A stretch of 64,000 nt of DNA from Streptomyces tagetis (GCF_018069565.1 NZ_JAGPNL010000007.1:1-64000), one strand, 5' to 3'. Positions 48,697 through 57,741 are shown, numbered from the stretch's first letter. Program-made: numbers and translations. The notes: a model not told the origin generated them from the sequence alone.

Positions 48697-51093
48697 TCAC
48701 ACCGGGAAGCGGCGGCCCACCCAGCGCCACACGATCTCCAGGAGGGCCGCCGCCGCGCCGGCCACCGCGACCGCCGTCCACGGCATCGTCACGCCCACCA
48801 GCCTCAGTGCGAAGAAGTGCTGGAGCCACGGCACCACCAGCACCAGCAGGAAGATGCCGCCCATCGCCGTCACCAGGGTCAGCCGCCACCAGGTGTAGGG
48901 CCGGGCGATGATGGCCAGCACCCACATCGAGACCAGGAACAGCGTCAGCGTCGCCGCGCTGGTCTCCGCCTCCAGTGCCCCCGCGCCCGTGTAGTGGTGC
49001 CGGGCCAGCAGGTACGTGGCGAAGGTCGCCAGCGCGGCCACCACCCCGCCCGGTATCGCGTACCGCATCACGCGTCGGACGAAGTACGGCCGGGCCCGTT
49101 CGGTGTTGGGGGCGAGGGCGAGGAAGAAGGCCGGGACGCCGATGGTCAGCGTGGAGAGCAGGGTCAGGTGCCGCGGCAGGAAGGGGTACTCGACCTGCCA
49201 GCACACCACCAGGGCGGCCAGCAGCACCGAGTAGACCGTCTTGACCAGGAACAGCGTGGCGACCCGGGTGATGTTGCCGATCACCCGGCGCCCCTCGGCC
49301 ACCACCGAGGGCAGCGTGGCGAAGCTGTTGTCGAGCAGCACGATCTGGGCGACCGCCCGGGTGGCCTCCGAGCCGGAGCCCATCGCCACGCCGATGTCGG
49401 CGTCCTTGAGCGCCAGGACGTCGTTGACCCCGTCGCCGGTCATGGCGACCGTGTGCCCGCGCGACTGGAGGGCGCCGACCATCTCCCGTTTCTGCTGCGG
49501 GGTGACCCGCCCGAACACGGTGTTCTCGTCCAGCGCCGCCGCCATGTCCTCCCGCCCGGCGGGCAGCCGGCGTGCGTCCACGGCCCCGCCGGACAGCCCC
49601 AGCTTGGCGGCGACCGCGCCGACGGAGACCGCGTTGTCGCCGGAGATCACCTTGGCCCGCACGTCCTGCGCGGCGAAGTACCGCAGGGTGTCGGCGGCGT
49701 CCGGGCGCAGCCGCTGCTCCAGGACGACCAGGGCGGTGGGCGTGACGTCCTCGGCCACGGCGGGGTCGTCCAGCTCCCGGCCCGAGCGGGCCAGCAGCAG
49801 CACCCGCAGGCCCTGTTCGTTGAGCCGGCCGGTCTCGGCGAGCGCCGGATCGTCCTCGGCGAGCAGCACGTCCGGCGCCCCCAGCAGCCACGTACGGGGG
49901 GCGGCGGCGTCGCCCTCGCGGACGGCGGCGCCGCTGTACTTGCGGGCGGAGGAGAAGGGCAGGGAGCCGGTGCACCGCCAGTCACCGGGGACGGGGCAGG
50001 CGTCGACGATGGCCTGGAGGGAGGCGTTGGGGCGGGGGTCGGAGGAGCCCAGGGCGCCGAGCACCGCGCGGACGTGGTCCTCGTCGGCGCCGTCGAGGGG
50101 GTGCAGCGCGCTCATGTCCATGCCGCCCTCGGTGAGGGTGCCGGTCTTGTCCAGGCAGACGGTGTCGACCCGGGCCAGCCCCTCGATGGCGGGCAGCTCC
50201 TGCACCAGGCACTGCTTGCGGCCGAGCCGGATCACGCCGAGGGCGAAGGCGACCGAGGTGAGCAGCACCAGCCCCTCCGGGACCATCGGCACGATGCCGC
50301 CGACCGTCCGGGCGAGGGAGCCCTTGAGGGCGTTCTCCTTGACCACGAGCTGGCTGATGATCAGGGCGATCGCGGTCGGGACCATCATCCAGGTGACGTA
50401 CTTGAGGATGGTGGAGATCCCGGAGCGCAGCTCGGACTGGACGAGGGTGAAACGGGACGCCTCCTCGGCGAGCTGGGCGGCGTACGCCTCGCGGCCCACC
50501 CGGGTCGCCTGGAAGGCGCCGCCGCCCGCGACGACGAAGCTGCCGGAGAGCACCGGGTCGCCGGGTTGCTTGAGGACCGGGTCGGCCTCGCCGGTCAGCA
50601 GCGACTCGTCGATCTCCAGCCCGTCCGCCTCGACGCAGGTGCCGTCGACGGCCACCTTGTCGCCGGGGCCGATCTCGATGAGGTCGTCGAGCACGATGCC
50701 GGAGGTGGCGACCTCGGCGGCCCGTCCGTCGCGCCGCACGGTGGGGCGGACCTCGCCGATCACCGCGAGGGAGTCCAGGGTCTTCTTCGCCCGCCACTCC
50801 TGGACGATGCCGATGCCGGTGTTGGCCACGATCACGAAGCCGAAGAGGCTGTCCTGGATCGGCGCGACGAAGAGCATGATGCCCCAGAGCACGCCGATGA
50901 TCGCGTTGAACCGGGTGAAGACGTTGGCGCGGACGATCTCGGTCAGCGACCGGCTGCTGCGCACCGGTACGTCGTTGACCTGACCGCGCGCGACCCGTTC
51001 GGCGACCTCGGCCGCGGTCAGGCCGGTCGCCGGCGGGGCGGGTGGGACGGGGGGCACGGCGCCTGGACCCGCGTCCGCGTCGGTGTGCGTCAT
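48697..51093 (-). CDS. P-type ATPase, CtpE-like (probable Ca2+ transporter)
   Basis: A 798-residue cation pump. It contains the actuator motif DESLLTGEADPV and the TM4 motif GIVPMVPEGLVLL. The phosphorylated Asp is at 315 in CLDKTGTLTEGG, and the hinge is MTGDGVNDVLALKDADIG. About ten membrane segments are spread on both sides, and there is no N-terminal metal-binding domain. The VPEGL ion-site motif and overall layout match mycobacterial CtpE, reported to import Ca2+. Substrate assignment is by similarity only. ATG chosen where the family N-terminus starts. It is convergent with the sacsin-like gene. Confidence 0.9.
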   Translation of the reverse strand: MTHTDADAGPGAVPPVPPAPPATGLTAAEVAERVARGQVNDVPVRSSRSLTEIVRANVFTRFNAIIGVLWGIMLFVAPIQDSLFGFVIVANTGIGIVQEWRAKKTLDSLAVIGEVRPTVRRDGRAAEVATSGIVLDDLIEIGPGDKVAVDGTCVEADGLEIDESLLTGEADPVLKQPGDPVLSGSFVVAGGGAFQATRVGREAYAAQLAEEASRFTLVQSELRSGISTILKYVTWMMVPTAIALIISQLVVKENALKGSLARTVGGIVPMVPEGLVLLTSVAFALGVIRLGRKQCLVQELPAIEGLARVDTVCLDKTGTLTEGGMDMSALHPLDGADEDHVRAVLGALGSSDPRPNASLQAIVDACPVPGDWRCTGSLPFSSARKYSGAAVREGDAAAPRTWLLGAPDVLLAEDDPALAETGRLNEQGLRVLLLARSGRELDDPAVAEDVTPTALVVLEQRLRPDAADTLRYFAAQDVRAKVISGDNAVSVGAVAAKLGLSGGAVDARRLPAGREDMAAALDENTVFGRVTPQQKREMVGALQSRGHTVAMTGDGVNDVLALKDADIGVAMGSGSEATRAVAQIVLLDNSFATLPSVVAEGRRVIGNITRVATLFLVKTVYSVLLAALVVCWQVEYPFLPRHLTLLSTLTIGVPAFFLALAPNTERARPYFVRRVMRYAIPGGVVAALATFATYLLARHHYTGAGALEAETSAATLTLFLVSMWVLAIIARPYTWWRLTLVTAMGGIFLLVLVVPWLQHFFALRLVGVTMPWTAVAVAGAAAALLEIVWRWVGRRFPV

Positions 51094-51262
51094 GCAACGA
51101 CGGTACGTGCGCCGACCCGGCCGCACCCCCCGAGGGTGCCGAAGATCCGACCTGGGGACGAGGGGGCGGCGCCGCGCGTGCTGCGTGAGGACGACCCGCC
51201 CCGGAAGGGCCGGCCCCGGGCCGGGGAGGAGGCGTGCGCCGTGAGCGGCCGGCCGCCTGCCG

Positions 51263-51616
51263 TCAGTCGGCGGCGGAGCCGGAGCCGGGGCCGGGGCCGG
51301 GACCGGGTCCGGGGCCGGAGTCGGAGTCGGAGCCGGGTCCGGATTCGGAATCGGCGGAGCCGGAGGCCACCCGCGCCGCGTCCCGGCGGATCGCCGCGTC
51401 CCGCTTGCGCACGTACCAGATGCCGATGAGTCCGAGGCCCCCGCCGGCCAGGCAGGTCCACACCCACCAGGCGTGCCCGCGGTCGTCGAACCATCCGTAG
51501 AAGGGGAGCTGTGCCACGAAGAGGGCGAACCAGAGGACGGTGCCGCCGGTGATGGTCGCGACCACGGGCCCCTCCAGGGGCTCCGGCGCCTCGTGCCTGG
51601 GTGTCCACTTCGCCAT
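51263..51616 (-). CDS. DUF2530 small membrane protein
   Basis: A 117-residue protein with two transmembrane segments (VVATITGGTVLWFALFVAQL; WVWTCLAGGGLGLIGIWYV) and the pattern KWTPRHEAPEPLEGPV typical of DUF2530. The C-terminal 30 residues are Ser/Gly/Pro/Asp repeats of low complexity from a GGGTCC-type simple repeat in the DNA. The function is unknown. It is divergent from the purine permease and upstream of the P-type ATPase on the same strand. Confidence 0.85.
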   Translation of the reverse strand: MAKWTPRHEAPEPLEGPVVATITGGTVLWFALFVAQLPFYGWFDDRGHAWWVWTCLAGGGLGLIGIWYVRKRDAAIRRDAARVASGSADSESGPGSDSDSGPGPGPGPGPGSGSAAD

Positions 51617-51690
51617 GCGTACAGCTTACGAGGGGGCCCCGGCGCGGGCGGCGGCGCGTCCGGCGACCGCATCGGCCGATTCTACGCGCG

Positions 51691-51704
51691 GAGATAGCGA
51701 TCTC
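51691..51704. promoter_or_regulatory. Inverted repeat in the purine-permease promoter region (1)
   Basis: GAGATAGCGATCTC has perfect 5-base arms (GAGAT/ATCTC) and a 4-base centre, 102 bases upstream of the permease ATG. The regulator is unknown. Confidence 0.4.
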
Positions 51705-51714
51705 GGGCTCATAC

Positions 51715-51727
51715 GTTCATACTGAAC
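51715..51727. promoter_or_regulatory. Inverted repeat in the purine-permease promoter region (2)
   Basis: GTTCATACTGAAC has perfect 5-base arms (GTTCA/TGAAC) and a 3-base centre, ten bases after the first dyad. The surrounding 80 bases are unusually AT-rich, as expected of a promoter. Confidence 0.45.
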
Positions 51728-51805
51728 CCGTTTGTCTCTGACCGCTTTCATTCGTAGGAAACACCAAAAGGGCCGTGGGGGAACCCTTGGGTGATGAGGT
51801 CTCGC

Positions 51806-53251
51806 ATGTCCACCTCGGCGTCCGCCAAGGTTCCCCCGGCCCCCGGGCAACAGTCCCCGCAGGGTTCCCTCGACCGTTTCTTCAAGATCTCCGAGCGCGG
51901 CAGCACGCTGCCCCGTGAGATCCGGGGCGGTCTCGCCACCTTCTTCGCGATGGCCTACATCATCGTGCTGAACCCGATCATCCTGGGCAGCGCGAAGGAC
52001 ATCTACGGCCACCAGCTCGACAACGGCCAACTGGTCACCGCGACCGCGCTGACCGCGGCCTTCACCACGCTGCTCATGGGCGTCATCGGCAACGTCCCGA
52101 TCGCGCTCGCCGCCGGTCTCGGCGTGAACTCGGTCGTCGCCCTCCAGCTCGCCCCGCGGATGTCCTGGCCGGACGCCATGGGCATGGTGGTGCTCGCCGG
52201 TTTCGTGGTGATGCTGCTGGTCGCCACCGGTCTGCGCGAGCGCGTGATGAACGCCGTGCCCTACGGGCTGCGCAAGGCGATCGCCATCGGTATCGGCCTG
52301 TTCATCATGCTCATCGGTCTCGTCGACTCCGGTTTCGTCACCCGTATCCCGGACGTCGCGCAGACCACGGTCCCGCTCCAGCTCGGCACGGGCGGTCACC
52401 TGCTCGGCTGGCCGGTGCTGGTCTTCGTGCTCGGCGTGCTGCTCACGCTGGCGCTGATCGTCCGCAAGGCGCCCGGCGCGATCCTGATCTCCATCATCGT
52501 GATGACGGTCGTCGCGGTGATCATCGAGCTGGTCGCCGACGTCCCTTCCTGGGGCCTGACCACCCCGAAGTGGCCCGGCAACCCGGTCGCCGCGCCCGAC
52601 TTCGGCCTGATCGGCGAGGTCAGCCTGTTCGGCGGCTTCCAGAAGGTCGGCATCCTGACCGGGGTGCTCTTCGTCTTCACGGTCCTGCTGTCCTGCTTCT
52701 TCGACGCCATGGGCACGATCATGGGCGTCAGCGACGAGGCGAAGCTGACCGACGCCGAGGGCCAGATGCCGGGCATCAACAAGGTCCTGTTCGTCGACGG
52801 CATCGCCGTCGCCGCGGGCGGTGCCAGCTCCTCGTCGGCCACCACCTGCTTCGTGGAGTCCACGGCCGGTGTCGGCGAGGGGGCCAGGACCGGCTTCGCC
52901 AACATCGTCACCGGCAGCCTCTTCGCCGTGGCGCTCTTCCTCTCCCCGGTCGCCACCATGGTCCCGTCCCAGGCGGCCACCCCGGCGCTGGTCGCGGTCG
53001 GCTTCCTGATCCTGGCCGGCTCGGTCAAGGAGATCGACTGGGCCGACTTCACGATCGCCGTCCCGGCCTTCGTGACGATGGTGATGATGCCGTTCACCTA
53101 CTCGATCACCAACGGCATCGGCATGGGCTTCATCACCTTCGCCCTGCTGCGCCTGGCGACCGGCCGCGGCCGGGAGGTCCCGGTGGCGATGTACGTGGTG
53201 GCGGGCGTCTTCGCCTTCTACTACCTGATGCCGGCCCTGGGCCTGACCTGA
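51806..53251 (+). CDS. NCS2-family purine permease (AzgA-like)
   Basis: A 481-residue transporter of the NCS2/AzgA type with about 13 membrane segments. It starts FFKISERGSTLPREIRGGLA then TFFAMAYIIVLNPIIL, a signature of AzgA-like guanine/hypoxanthine/adenine permeases. It continues with AAGLGVNSVVALQL, FDAMGTIMGVSDEAKLTD (substrate-site region) and SSSATTCFVESTAGVGEGARTG. The ATG at 51806 with GAGG was chosen over a GTG five codons upstream. It imports purine bases by proton symport. The adjacent dyads suggest regulation. Confidence 0.92.
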   Translation: MSTSASAKVPPAPGQQSPQGSLDRFFKISERGSTLPREIRGGLATFFAMAYIIVLNPIILGSAKDIYGHQLDNGQLVTATALTAAFTTLLMGVIGNVPIALAAGLGVNSVVALQLAPRMSWPDAMGMVVLAGFVVMLLVATGLRERVMNAVPYGLRKAIAIGIGLFIMLIGLVDSGFVTRIPDVAQTTVPLQLGTGGHLLGWPVLVFVLGVLLTLALIVRKAPGAILISIIVMTVVAVIIELVADVPSWGLTTPKWPGNPVAAPDFGLIGEVSLFGGFQKVGILTGVLFVFTVLLSCFFDAMGTIMGVSDEAKLTDAEGQMPGINKVLFVDGIAVAAGGASSSSATTCFVESTAGVGEGARTGFANIVTGSLFAVALFLSPVATMVPSQAATPALVAVGFLILAGSVKEIDWADFTIAVPAFVTMVMMPFTYSITNGIGMGFITFALLRLATGRGREVPVAMYVVAGVFAFYYLMPALGLT

Positions 53252-53294
53252 CCTGACCCGGCCGGGGTCACCCGACCGGACCCCCGCGGACCGG

Positions 53295-53477
53295 TCAGGT
53301 GACCCCGTAGAACCGTTCCGTCTCCTCGACGGCGGAGTGGAAGCGCTGGTCGAAGTCATCACGGATGAGCGTCTGGACGACATAGTCCTGGACGCTCATC
53401 CCTCTTTTGGCGGCATGGTCCCGGAGCCGTTCGAGCAGCTCCCCGTCGATGCGCAGGCTGAGCACGTTGGTCCCCAT
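53295..53477 (-). CDS. Ribbon-helix-helix protein
   Basis: A 60-residue CopG/Arc-type DNA-binding protein: NVLSLRIDGELLERLRDHAA forms the beta-strand and helix 1, and KRGMSVQDYVVQTLIRDDF the turn and helix 2. An alternative GTG start adds five residues. Such proteins act as repressors or antitoxins. No toxin gene adjoins it: the neighbours are a permease (convergent) and a MarR gene (divergent), so a stand-alone regulator is more likely. Confidence 0.8.
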   Translation of the reverse strand: MGTNVLSLRIDGELLERLRDHAAKRGMSVQDYVVQTLIRDDFDQRFHSAVEETERFYGVT

Positions 53478-53633
53478 GGCGTCGAGGGTCACCCCCGCCG
53501 GGCCGCCCGCGCGAGTGTTTCCGGATTCAGCTCACCCGTAAGGGTGATGCCAAGGTTTCCGTGTCGGGCATCACGGGCACGCGGGCTGGTGAGCGGTGGT
53601 ATTTCGCCAGACTAATGAGTTAAGCTAAGGACC

Positions 53634-54071
53634 ATGCCGGACCTCACCCATGGCGACGACGCCGCCGCCGTGAACTCCCTGCGTTCCGCCGTGATGCGAC
53701 TGTCCCGTCGGCTCAAGCACCAGAGGGTCGACGAGTCCCTGAGCCCCACCGAGATGTCGGTGCTCGGCACCCTCGCCACCTGTGGCAGCGCGACCCCGGG
53801 AGAACTCGCCCGCAAGGAACACGTCCAGCCGCCGTCGATGACCCGCATCGTCGCGCTCCTGGAGTCCAAGGGGCTGGTCCGCCTGGAGCCGCATCCCGAG
53901 GACCGGCGTCAGAAGGTCGTCACGCAGACCGAGCAGGCCGTGGTCATGCTGGACGAGAGCCGCCGCAGGCGGAGCGCCTTCCTGGCGACGCTGGTCGAAG
54001 GACTCGACGAGGACGAGTGGGCGACCCTGCGGGCCGCCGCCCCCGTGCTGGAGAAGCTCGCACACCTGTAG
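53634..54071 (+). CDS. MarR-family transcriptional regulator
   Basis: A 145-residue winged-helix regulator: LSPTEMSVLGTLATCGSATP, GELARKEHVQPPSMTRIVAL (recognition helix) and PEDRRQKVVTQTE in the wing. An AT-rich stretch (ACTAATGAGTTAAGCTAAGG) immediately before the ATG is likely promoter and operator. It is followed at 24 bases by an MFS exporter gene, the usual MarR-efflux arrangement in which a small ligand lifts repression. The ligand is unknown. Confidence 0.93.
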   Translation: MPDLTHGDDAAAVNSLRSAVMRLSRRLKHQRVDESLSPTEMSVLGTLATCGSATPGELARKEHVQPPSMTRIVALLESKGLVRLEPHPEDRRQKVVTQTEQAVVMLDESRRRRSAFLATLVEGLDEDEWATLRAAAPVLEKLAHL

Positions 54072-54095
54072 GCCGTCCACGAGGAGGCGAAGCCT

Positions 54096-55463
54096 TTGAG
54101 TACGGGAACCGGAGCAGATTCCGCCCCCGCACCTGACCCCGACGAACCCCTTTCCCCGACCCTTTCCAAGACGCCCGCCAAGCGGTCGATGTTCGCCTCC
54201 CTGAAGGTCCGCAACTACCGGCTCTTCTTCGTCGGGCAGGTCGTCTCCAACATCGGCACCTGGATGCAGCGCATCGCCCAGGACTGGCTGGTGCTGAGCC
54301 TCACCGGCTCCTCCGCGGCGGTCGGCATCACCACCGCCCTGCAATTCCTGCCGATGCTCCTGTTCGGCCTGTACGGCGGTGTCCTCGTCGACCGGCTGCG
54401 CAAGCGCCCCACGCTGCTGGTCACCCAGTCCGCGATGGGCGTGACCGCGCTCGCCCTCGCCGTCCTCACCCTGACCGGCCAGGTCCAGGTCTGGCACGTC
54501 TACGTCGCCGCCTTCGCCATGGGCCTCGCCACCGTCGTCGACAACCCCGCCCGCCAGTCCTTCGTCGCCGAGCTGGTCGGACGCGACCAGTTGCAGAACG
54601 CCGTCAGCCTCAACTCGGCCAACTTCCAGTCCGCCCGGCTGGTCGGCCCCGCCGTCGCCGGCCTCATGATCACCGGCGTGGGCACGGGGTGGGCCTTCCT
54701 CGCCAACGGCCTCTCCTTCATCGCGCCGCTGACCTGCCTGGTGCTGATGCGCTCCCGCGAACTGCACGCGGTCGAGCGCGCCCCGCGCGGCAAGGGGCAG
54801 CTCCGCGAGGGACTGCGCTACGTCGCCGGGCGCCCCGAGCTGACCTGGACCATCGTCCTGGTCGGCTTCATCGGCACCTTCGGCTTCAACTTCCCGGTCT
54901 TCCTCTCCGCCTTCGCCGACGACGTCTTCCACGCCGGCGCCGGCTCCTACAGCCTCTTCAACACCCTGATGGCCGTCGGCTGCCTGGCCGGCGCGCTGCT
55001 CGCCGCCCGGCGCGGCACGGCCCGGCTGCGCGTGCTGATCGCGGCGGCCATCGGTTTCGGCACCCTGGAGGTGATCGCCTCCCTCGCGCCCAGCCTGTGG
55101 CTGTTCGCCCTGCTCATGGTGCCGCTCGGCATGTTCAGCATGACGTTCAACGTCACCGCCAACACCAGCATCCAGATGTCCACCGACCCGGCCATGCGGG
55201 GCCGCGTCATGGCCCTGTACATGATGGTCTTCCTCGGCGGCTCCCCGGTCGGCGCCCCGCTCGTCGGCTACGTCACCGACGCCTACGGCGCGCGGGTCGG
55301 CCTGGCGGCCGGCGGCGCGGTGGCGGCCTGTGCCGCGGCGGTCGTCGGCCTGATCCTGGCCCGCGTCGGCAACCTGCGGTTGTCGGTCGGCTGGCACCGG
55401 GGCCACCCCCAGGTCCGGTTCGTGCCCAGGGAACGGGACGAGGAGCTGGCGGCGGCGCTGTGA
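54096..55463 (+). CDS. MFS exporter
   Basis: A 455-residue transporter with 12 membrane segments. An N-terminal hydrophilic region of about 35 residues is followed by NYRLFFVGQVVSNIGTWMQR, LFGLYGGVLVDRLRKRP (MFS motif A) and VDNPARQSFVAELVGRD. It belongs to the EntS-like/TMEM family of exporters. The start is a TTG preceded by GAGGAGGCGAAG; no ATG or GTG fits the family N-terminus. Cotranscribed with the MarR gene. It probably exports the ligand sensed by that regulator. Confidence 0.9.
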   Translation: MSTGTGADSAPAPDPDEPLSPTLSKTPAKRSMFASLKVRNYRLFFVGQVVSNIGTWMQRIAQDWLVLSLTGSSAAVGITTALQFLPMLLFGLYGGVLVDRLRKRPTLLVTQSAMGVTALALAVLTLTGQVQVWHVYVAAFAMGLATVVDNPARQSFVAELVGRDQLQNAVSLNSANFQSARLVGPAVAGLMITGVGTGWAFLANGLSFIAPLTCLVLMRSRELHAVERAPRGKGQLREGLRYVAGRPELTWTIVLVGFIGTFGFNFPVFLSAFADDVFHAGAGSYSLFNTLMAVGCLAGALLAARRGTARLRVLIAAAIGFGTLEVIASLAPSLWLFALLMVPLGMFSMTFNVTANTSIQMSTDPAMRGRVMALYMMVFLGGSPVGAPLVGYVTDAYGARVGLAAGGAVAACAAAVVGLILARVGNLRLSVGWHRGHPQVRFVPRERDEELAAAL

Positions 55464-55569
55464 GCGGGGGCCCTGCCGGGCGGTGCGGGCCGACTCTGTA
55501 GGCCGGGGGAGACCCCGGCGGCCCTCTGTGCGGGGCGGGATGGCCCCTGCCGTCCTTCCTGATGGGGCC

Positions 55570-55760
55570 GGTGGTCCCGGGCGCGTTCCCGGTGGGGCGT
55601 GCGATCCCGGACGCGTTCCCGGTGGGGTGTGACCCGGTCGTGTTCCGGGCGGATGGGACAGGTGTGTCAGCCGCGCTTCCGTAGGGCCGGGCAAGGGCTC
55701 TGCCCGCCCCCGCAGGGCCGGGCAGAGCCCGCCGTACTCCTGTAGGGCCGGGCAGACTGG
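55570..55760. repeat. Short repeats between the MFS exporter and the 2H phosphoesterase
   Basis: Two copies of a 30-base unit containing TCCCGGGCGCGTTCCCGGTG (55575 and 55605) are followed by a decayed third. Then three copies of GTAGGGCCGGGCA or its near match (about 55680, 55715, 55743) lead up to the next gene's start. The inverted CCCGG/CCGGG pairs can fold. No coding region is seen in this 300-base gap. Confidence 0.6.
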
Positions 55761-55765
55761 CCCGT

Positions 55766-56338
55766 ATGAGACTGTTCGCCGCCGTGCTGCCCTCCGAGGG
55801 GGCGCTGCGGGCCCTCGCCGCCGAGGAGGCCGCCCTGCGCGCGCTGCCCGGCGCGAACGCGCTGCGCTGGACCGACCGCCCCTCCTGGCACCTCACCCTC
55901 GCCTTCTACGGGGAGGCCGACGAGGACACGGCTGGGCGGCTCACCGAGCGGCTGGACCGCGCCGCCCACCGCACCGCGCCCTTCGCGCTGGCACTGGGCG
56001 GCGGCGGCCACTTCGGGCGGGGCCGGACCCTGTGGACCGGGGTGCGCGGGGACGTCCGGGCGCTGCGCCTGCTGGCCGGACGGGCCGAGGCGGCCGGGCG
56101 CCGGGCGGGGCTGCCGCCGGGCGAGCACCGGCCCTACCGGGCCCACCTGACCCTGGCCCGCGCCCCGGGCCCGTACGACGTGGGGCCCTACACCGAGGCG
56201 CTGGCGGGGTTCGACGGGCCCGCCTGGACCGTCACGGAGCTGGTGCTGATGCGCAGCGAGCTGCCCCGTTCCGGGGTGCCGGGGGAGCGCCCCCGGTACG
56301 AGACGGTCGCCCGCTCGGCGCTCGGCGACGCCGGATAG
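55766..56338 (+). CDS. thpR: RNA 2',3'-cyclic phosphodiesterase (2'-5' RNA ligase family)
   Basis: A 190-residue 2H phosphoesterase. The two catalytic motifs are HLTL at residues 42-45 (in WHLTLAFYGE) and HLTL at 127-130 (in YRAHLTLAR), as in ThpR/LigT. ThpR opens 2',3'-cyclic phosphates and can join tRNA halves by 2'-5' bonds in vitro; the cellular role is unclear. The ATG starts MRLFAAVLPS, the standard family N-terminus. A 29-residue peptide gene follows after ten bases. Confidence 0.92.
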   Translation: MRLFAAVLPSEGALRALAAEEAALRALPGANALRWTDRPSWHLTLAFYGEADEDTAGRLTERLDRAAHRTAPFALALGGGGHFGRGRTLWTGVRGDVRALRLLAGRAEAAGRRAGLPPGEHRPYRAHLTLARAPGPYDVGPYTEALAGFDGPAWTVTELVLMRSELPRSGVPGERPRYETVARSALGDAG

Positions 56339-56348
56339 GCTCGGGGCC

Positions 56349-56438
56349 GTGGACCCGAAGACCCGGAACCGGATCATGGCCGGTGTGCTCGTGCTGATGC
56401 TCGCCGTGGTGGCACTGGCGGCGGCCCTCGGACGGTAG
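56349..56438 (+). CDS. 29-residue membrane peptide
   Basis: GTG start, ten bases after the ThpR stop, encoding a 29-residue peptide. It has a hydrophilic head (MDPKTRNRI) followed by one hydrophobic helix (AGVLVLMLAVVALAAAL) ending Gly-Arg. I recall near-identical short peptides annotated in other Streptomyces, which supports it being real. The head-helix layout suggests a single-pass membrane peptide with its N-terminus in the cytoplasm. The function is unknown. Confidence 0.65.
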   Translation: MDPKTRNRIMAGVLVLMLAVVALAAALGR

Positions 56439-56748
56439 CCCCCTGGGGCCGGCCGCCGGACCGCCGCCGACCCCACTCACCGCGTCATCGCCTCCGGCGG
56501 ATCGCCGGACTCCGGGGACCGTAGCGGTCACCCGATGCCAACGCCCCGGACCGCGGCCCTGCCCCGCTCACCCTGTCACCGGCGTGACCTCACGCGCTCC
56601 CGGATCACCGGGCGGATCACCAGAACCGGGAACGTGACTTCACCGGGGCACCGGATACCCCGGGCCGCCGCCTCACCGGGCGAGCTGGCCTCACCCGGCG
56701 GGCGGACCCGCCTCACCGGGCGGACCCGCCCCACCCGGCGGAGCCCCC
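56439..56748. other. Convergent intergenic region with GC-rich short repeats
   Basis: A 310-base gap between convergent genes. Between about 56668 and 56758 it carries repeated CTCACCGGGCG or CTCACCCGGCG words separated by GGACCCGC, able to form several alternative hairpins that may terminate both transcripts. Earlier parts have CCGCCGACC and CCGGCGGATCGCCGG inverted motifs. No gene is supported. Confidence 0.5.
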
Positions 56749-57741
56749 TCACCAGGCGAATGCCTCCGGGGACGGTCCCGGGCCCGGGAAGATCTCGTCC
56801 AGTCCGGACAGCAGCTCCGGCGACAGCTCCGTCTCCACCGCGCGCAGCGCCGAGGCGAGCTGGTCCGCGGTGCGCGGGCCGACGATGGGGCCGGTCACGC
56901 CGGGCCGGGTGAGCAGCCAGGCCAGCGCCGTCTCCCCGGGCTCCACGCCGTGCTTGTCGCACAGGTCCTCGTACGCCTGCACGCGGGCGCGCAGGGCCGG
57001 GTCGGACAGGGCCTCGACGGCCCGGCCGGAGGCCCGCCGCCCGCTCTCGGCCTGCTTCTTCAGGACGCCGCCCAGCAGTCCGCCGTGCAGCGGCGACCAG
57101 GCGATGACGCCCAGGCCGTAGTCGCGGGCGGCCGGGATGATCTCCATCTCGGCCCGCCGCTCGGCCAGGTTGTACAGGCACTGCTCGCTGACCAGGCCGA
57201 TGGTGCCGCCGCGCCGGGCGGCCAGCTCGTTGGCCTGGGCGATCTTGTATCCGGGGAAGTTGCTGGAGCCGACGTAGAGGATCTTGCCCTGCCGGACGAG
57301 TACGTCGACGGCCTGCCAGATCTCCTCGAAGGGGGTGGCGCGGTCGATGTGGTGGAACTGGTAGAGGTCGATGTGGTCGGTGCGCAGCCGCTGGAGGCTG
57401 GCGTCGACGGCCCGGCGGATGTTCAGGGCGGAGAGCTTGTCGTGGTTGGGCCAGACCTCGCCGTCCGGGCCCATGTTCCCGTACACCTTGGTGGCGAGGA
57501 CGACCTTGTCGCGCCGTCCGCCGCCCTGGGCGAACCAACTGCCGAGGATCTCCTCGGTGCGGCCCTTGTTCTCGCCCCAGCCGTACACGTTGGCGGTGTC
57601 GAAGAGGTTGATACCGGCGTCCAGCGCCGCGTCCATGATCGCGTGGCTGTCGGGTTCGTCGGTCTGCGGGCCGAAGTTCATGGTCCCGAGGACCAGCCGG
57701 CCGACGGTGAGTCCGGTGCGTCCGAGCTGCGTGTACTCCAT
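56749..57741 (-). CDS. Aldo/keto reductase
   Basis: A 330-residue NADPH-dependent oxidoreductase with a TIM barrel. The catalytic tetrad is Asp48 and Tyr53 (LFDTANVYGWGENKG), Lys85 (VLATKVYG) and His130/131 (DLYQFHHID). The cofactor site includes GSSNFPGYKIAQ and ITGPIVGPRTADQL-like VTGPIVGPRT. It belongs to the large bacterial AKR11/12-like group acting on aldehydes and ketones. ATG is standard. It is monocistronic. The substrate cannot be told from sequence. Confidence 0.93.
   Translation of the reverse strand: MEYTQLGRTGLTVGRLVLGTMNFGPQTDEPDSHAIMDAALDAGINLFDTANVYGWGENKGRTEEILGSWFAQGGGRRDKVVLATKVYGNMGPDGEVWPNHDKLSALNIRRAVDASLQRLRTDHIDLYQFHHIDRATPFEEIWQAVDVLVRQGKILYVGSSNFPGYKIAQANELAARRGGTIGLVSEQCLYNLAERRAEMEIIPAARDYGLGVIAWSPLHGGLLGGVLKKQAESGRRASGRAVEALSDPALRARVQAYEDLCDKHGVEPGETALAWLLTRPGVTGPIVGPRTADQLASALRAVETELSPELLSGLDEIFPGPGPSPEAFAW

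Noticed and set aside
53295..53477. Toxin-antitoxin pair around the ribbon-helix-helix gene
   Set aside because: No small toxin gene adjoins it. The neighbours are a permease and a MarR-MFS unit.
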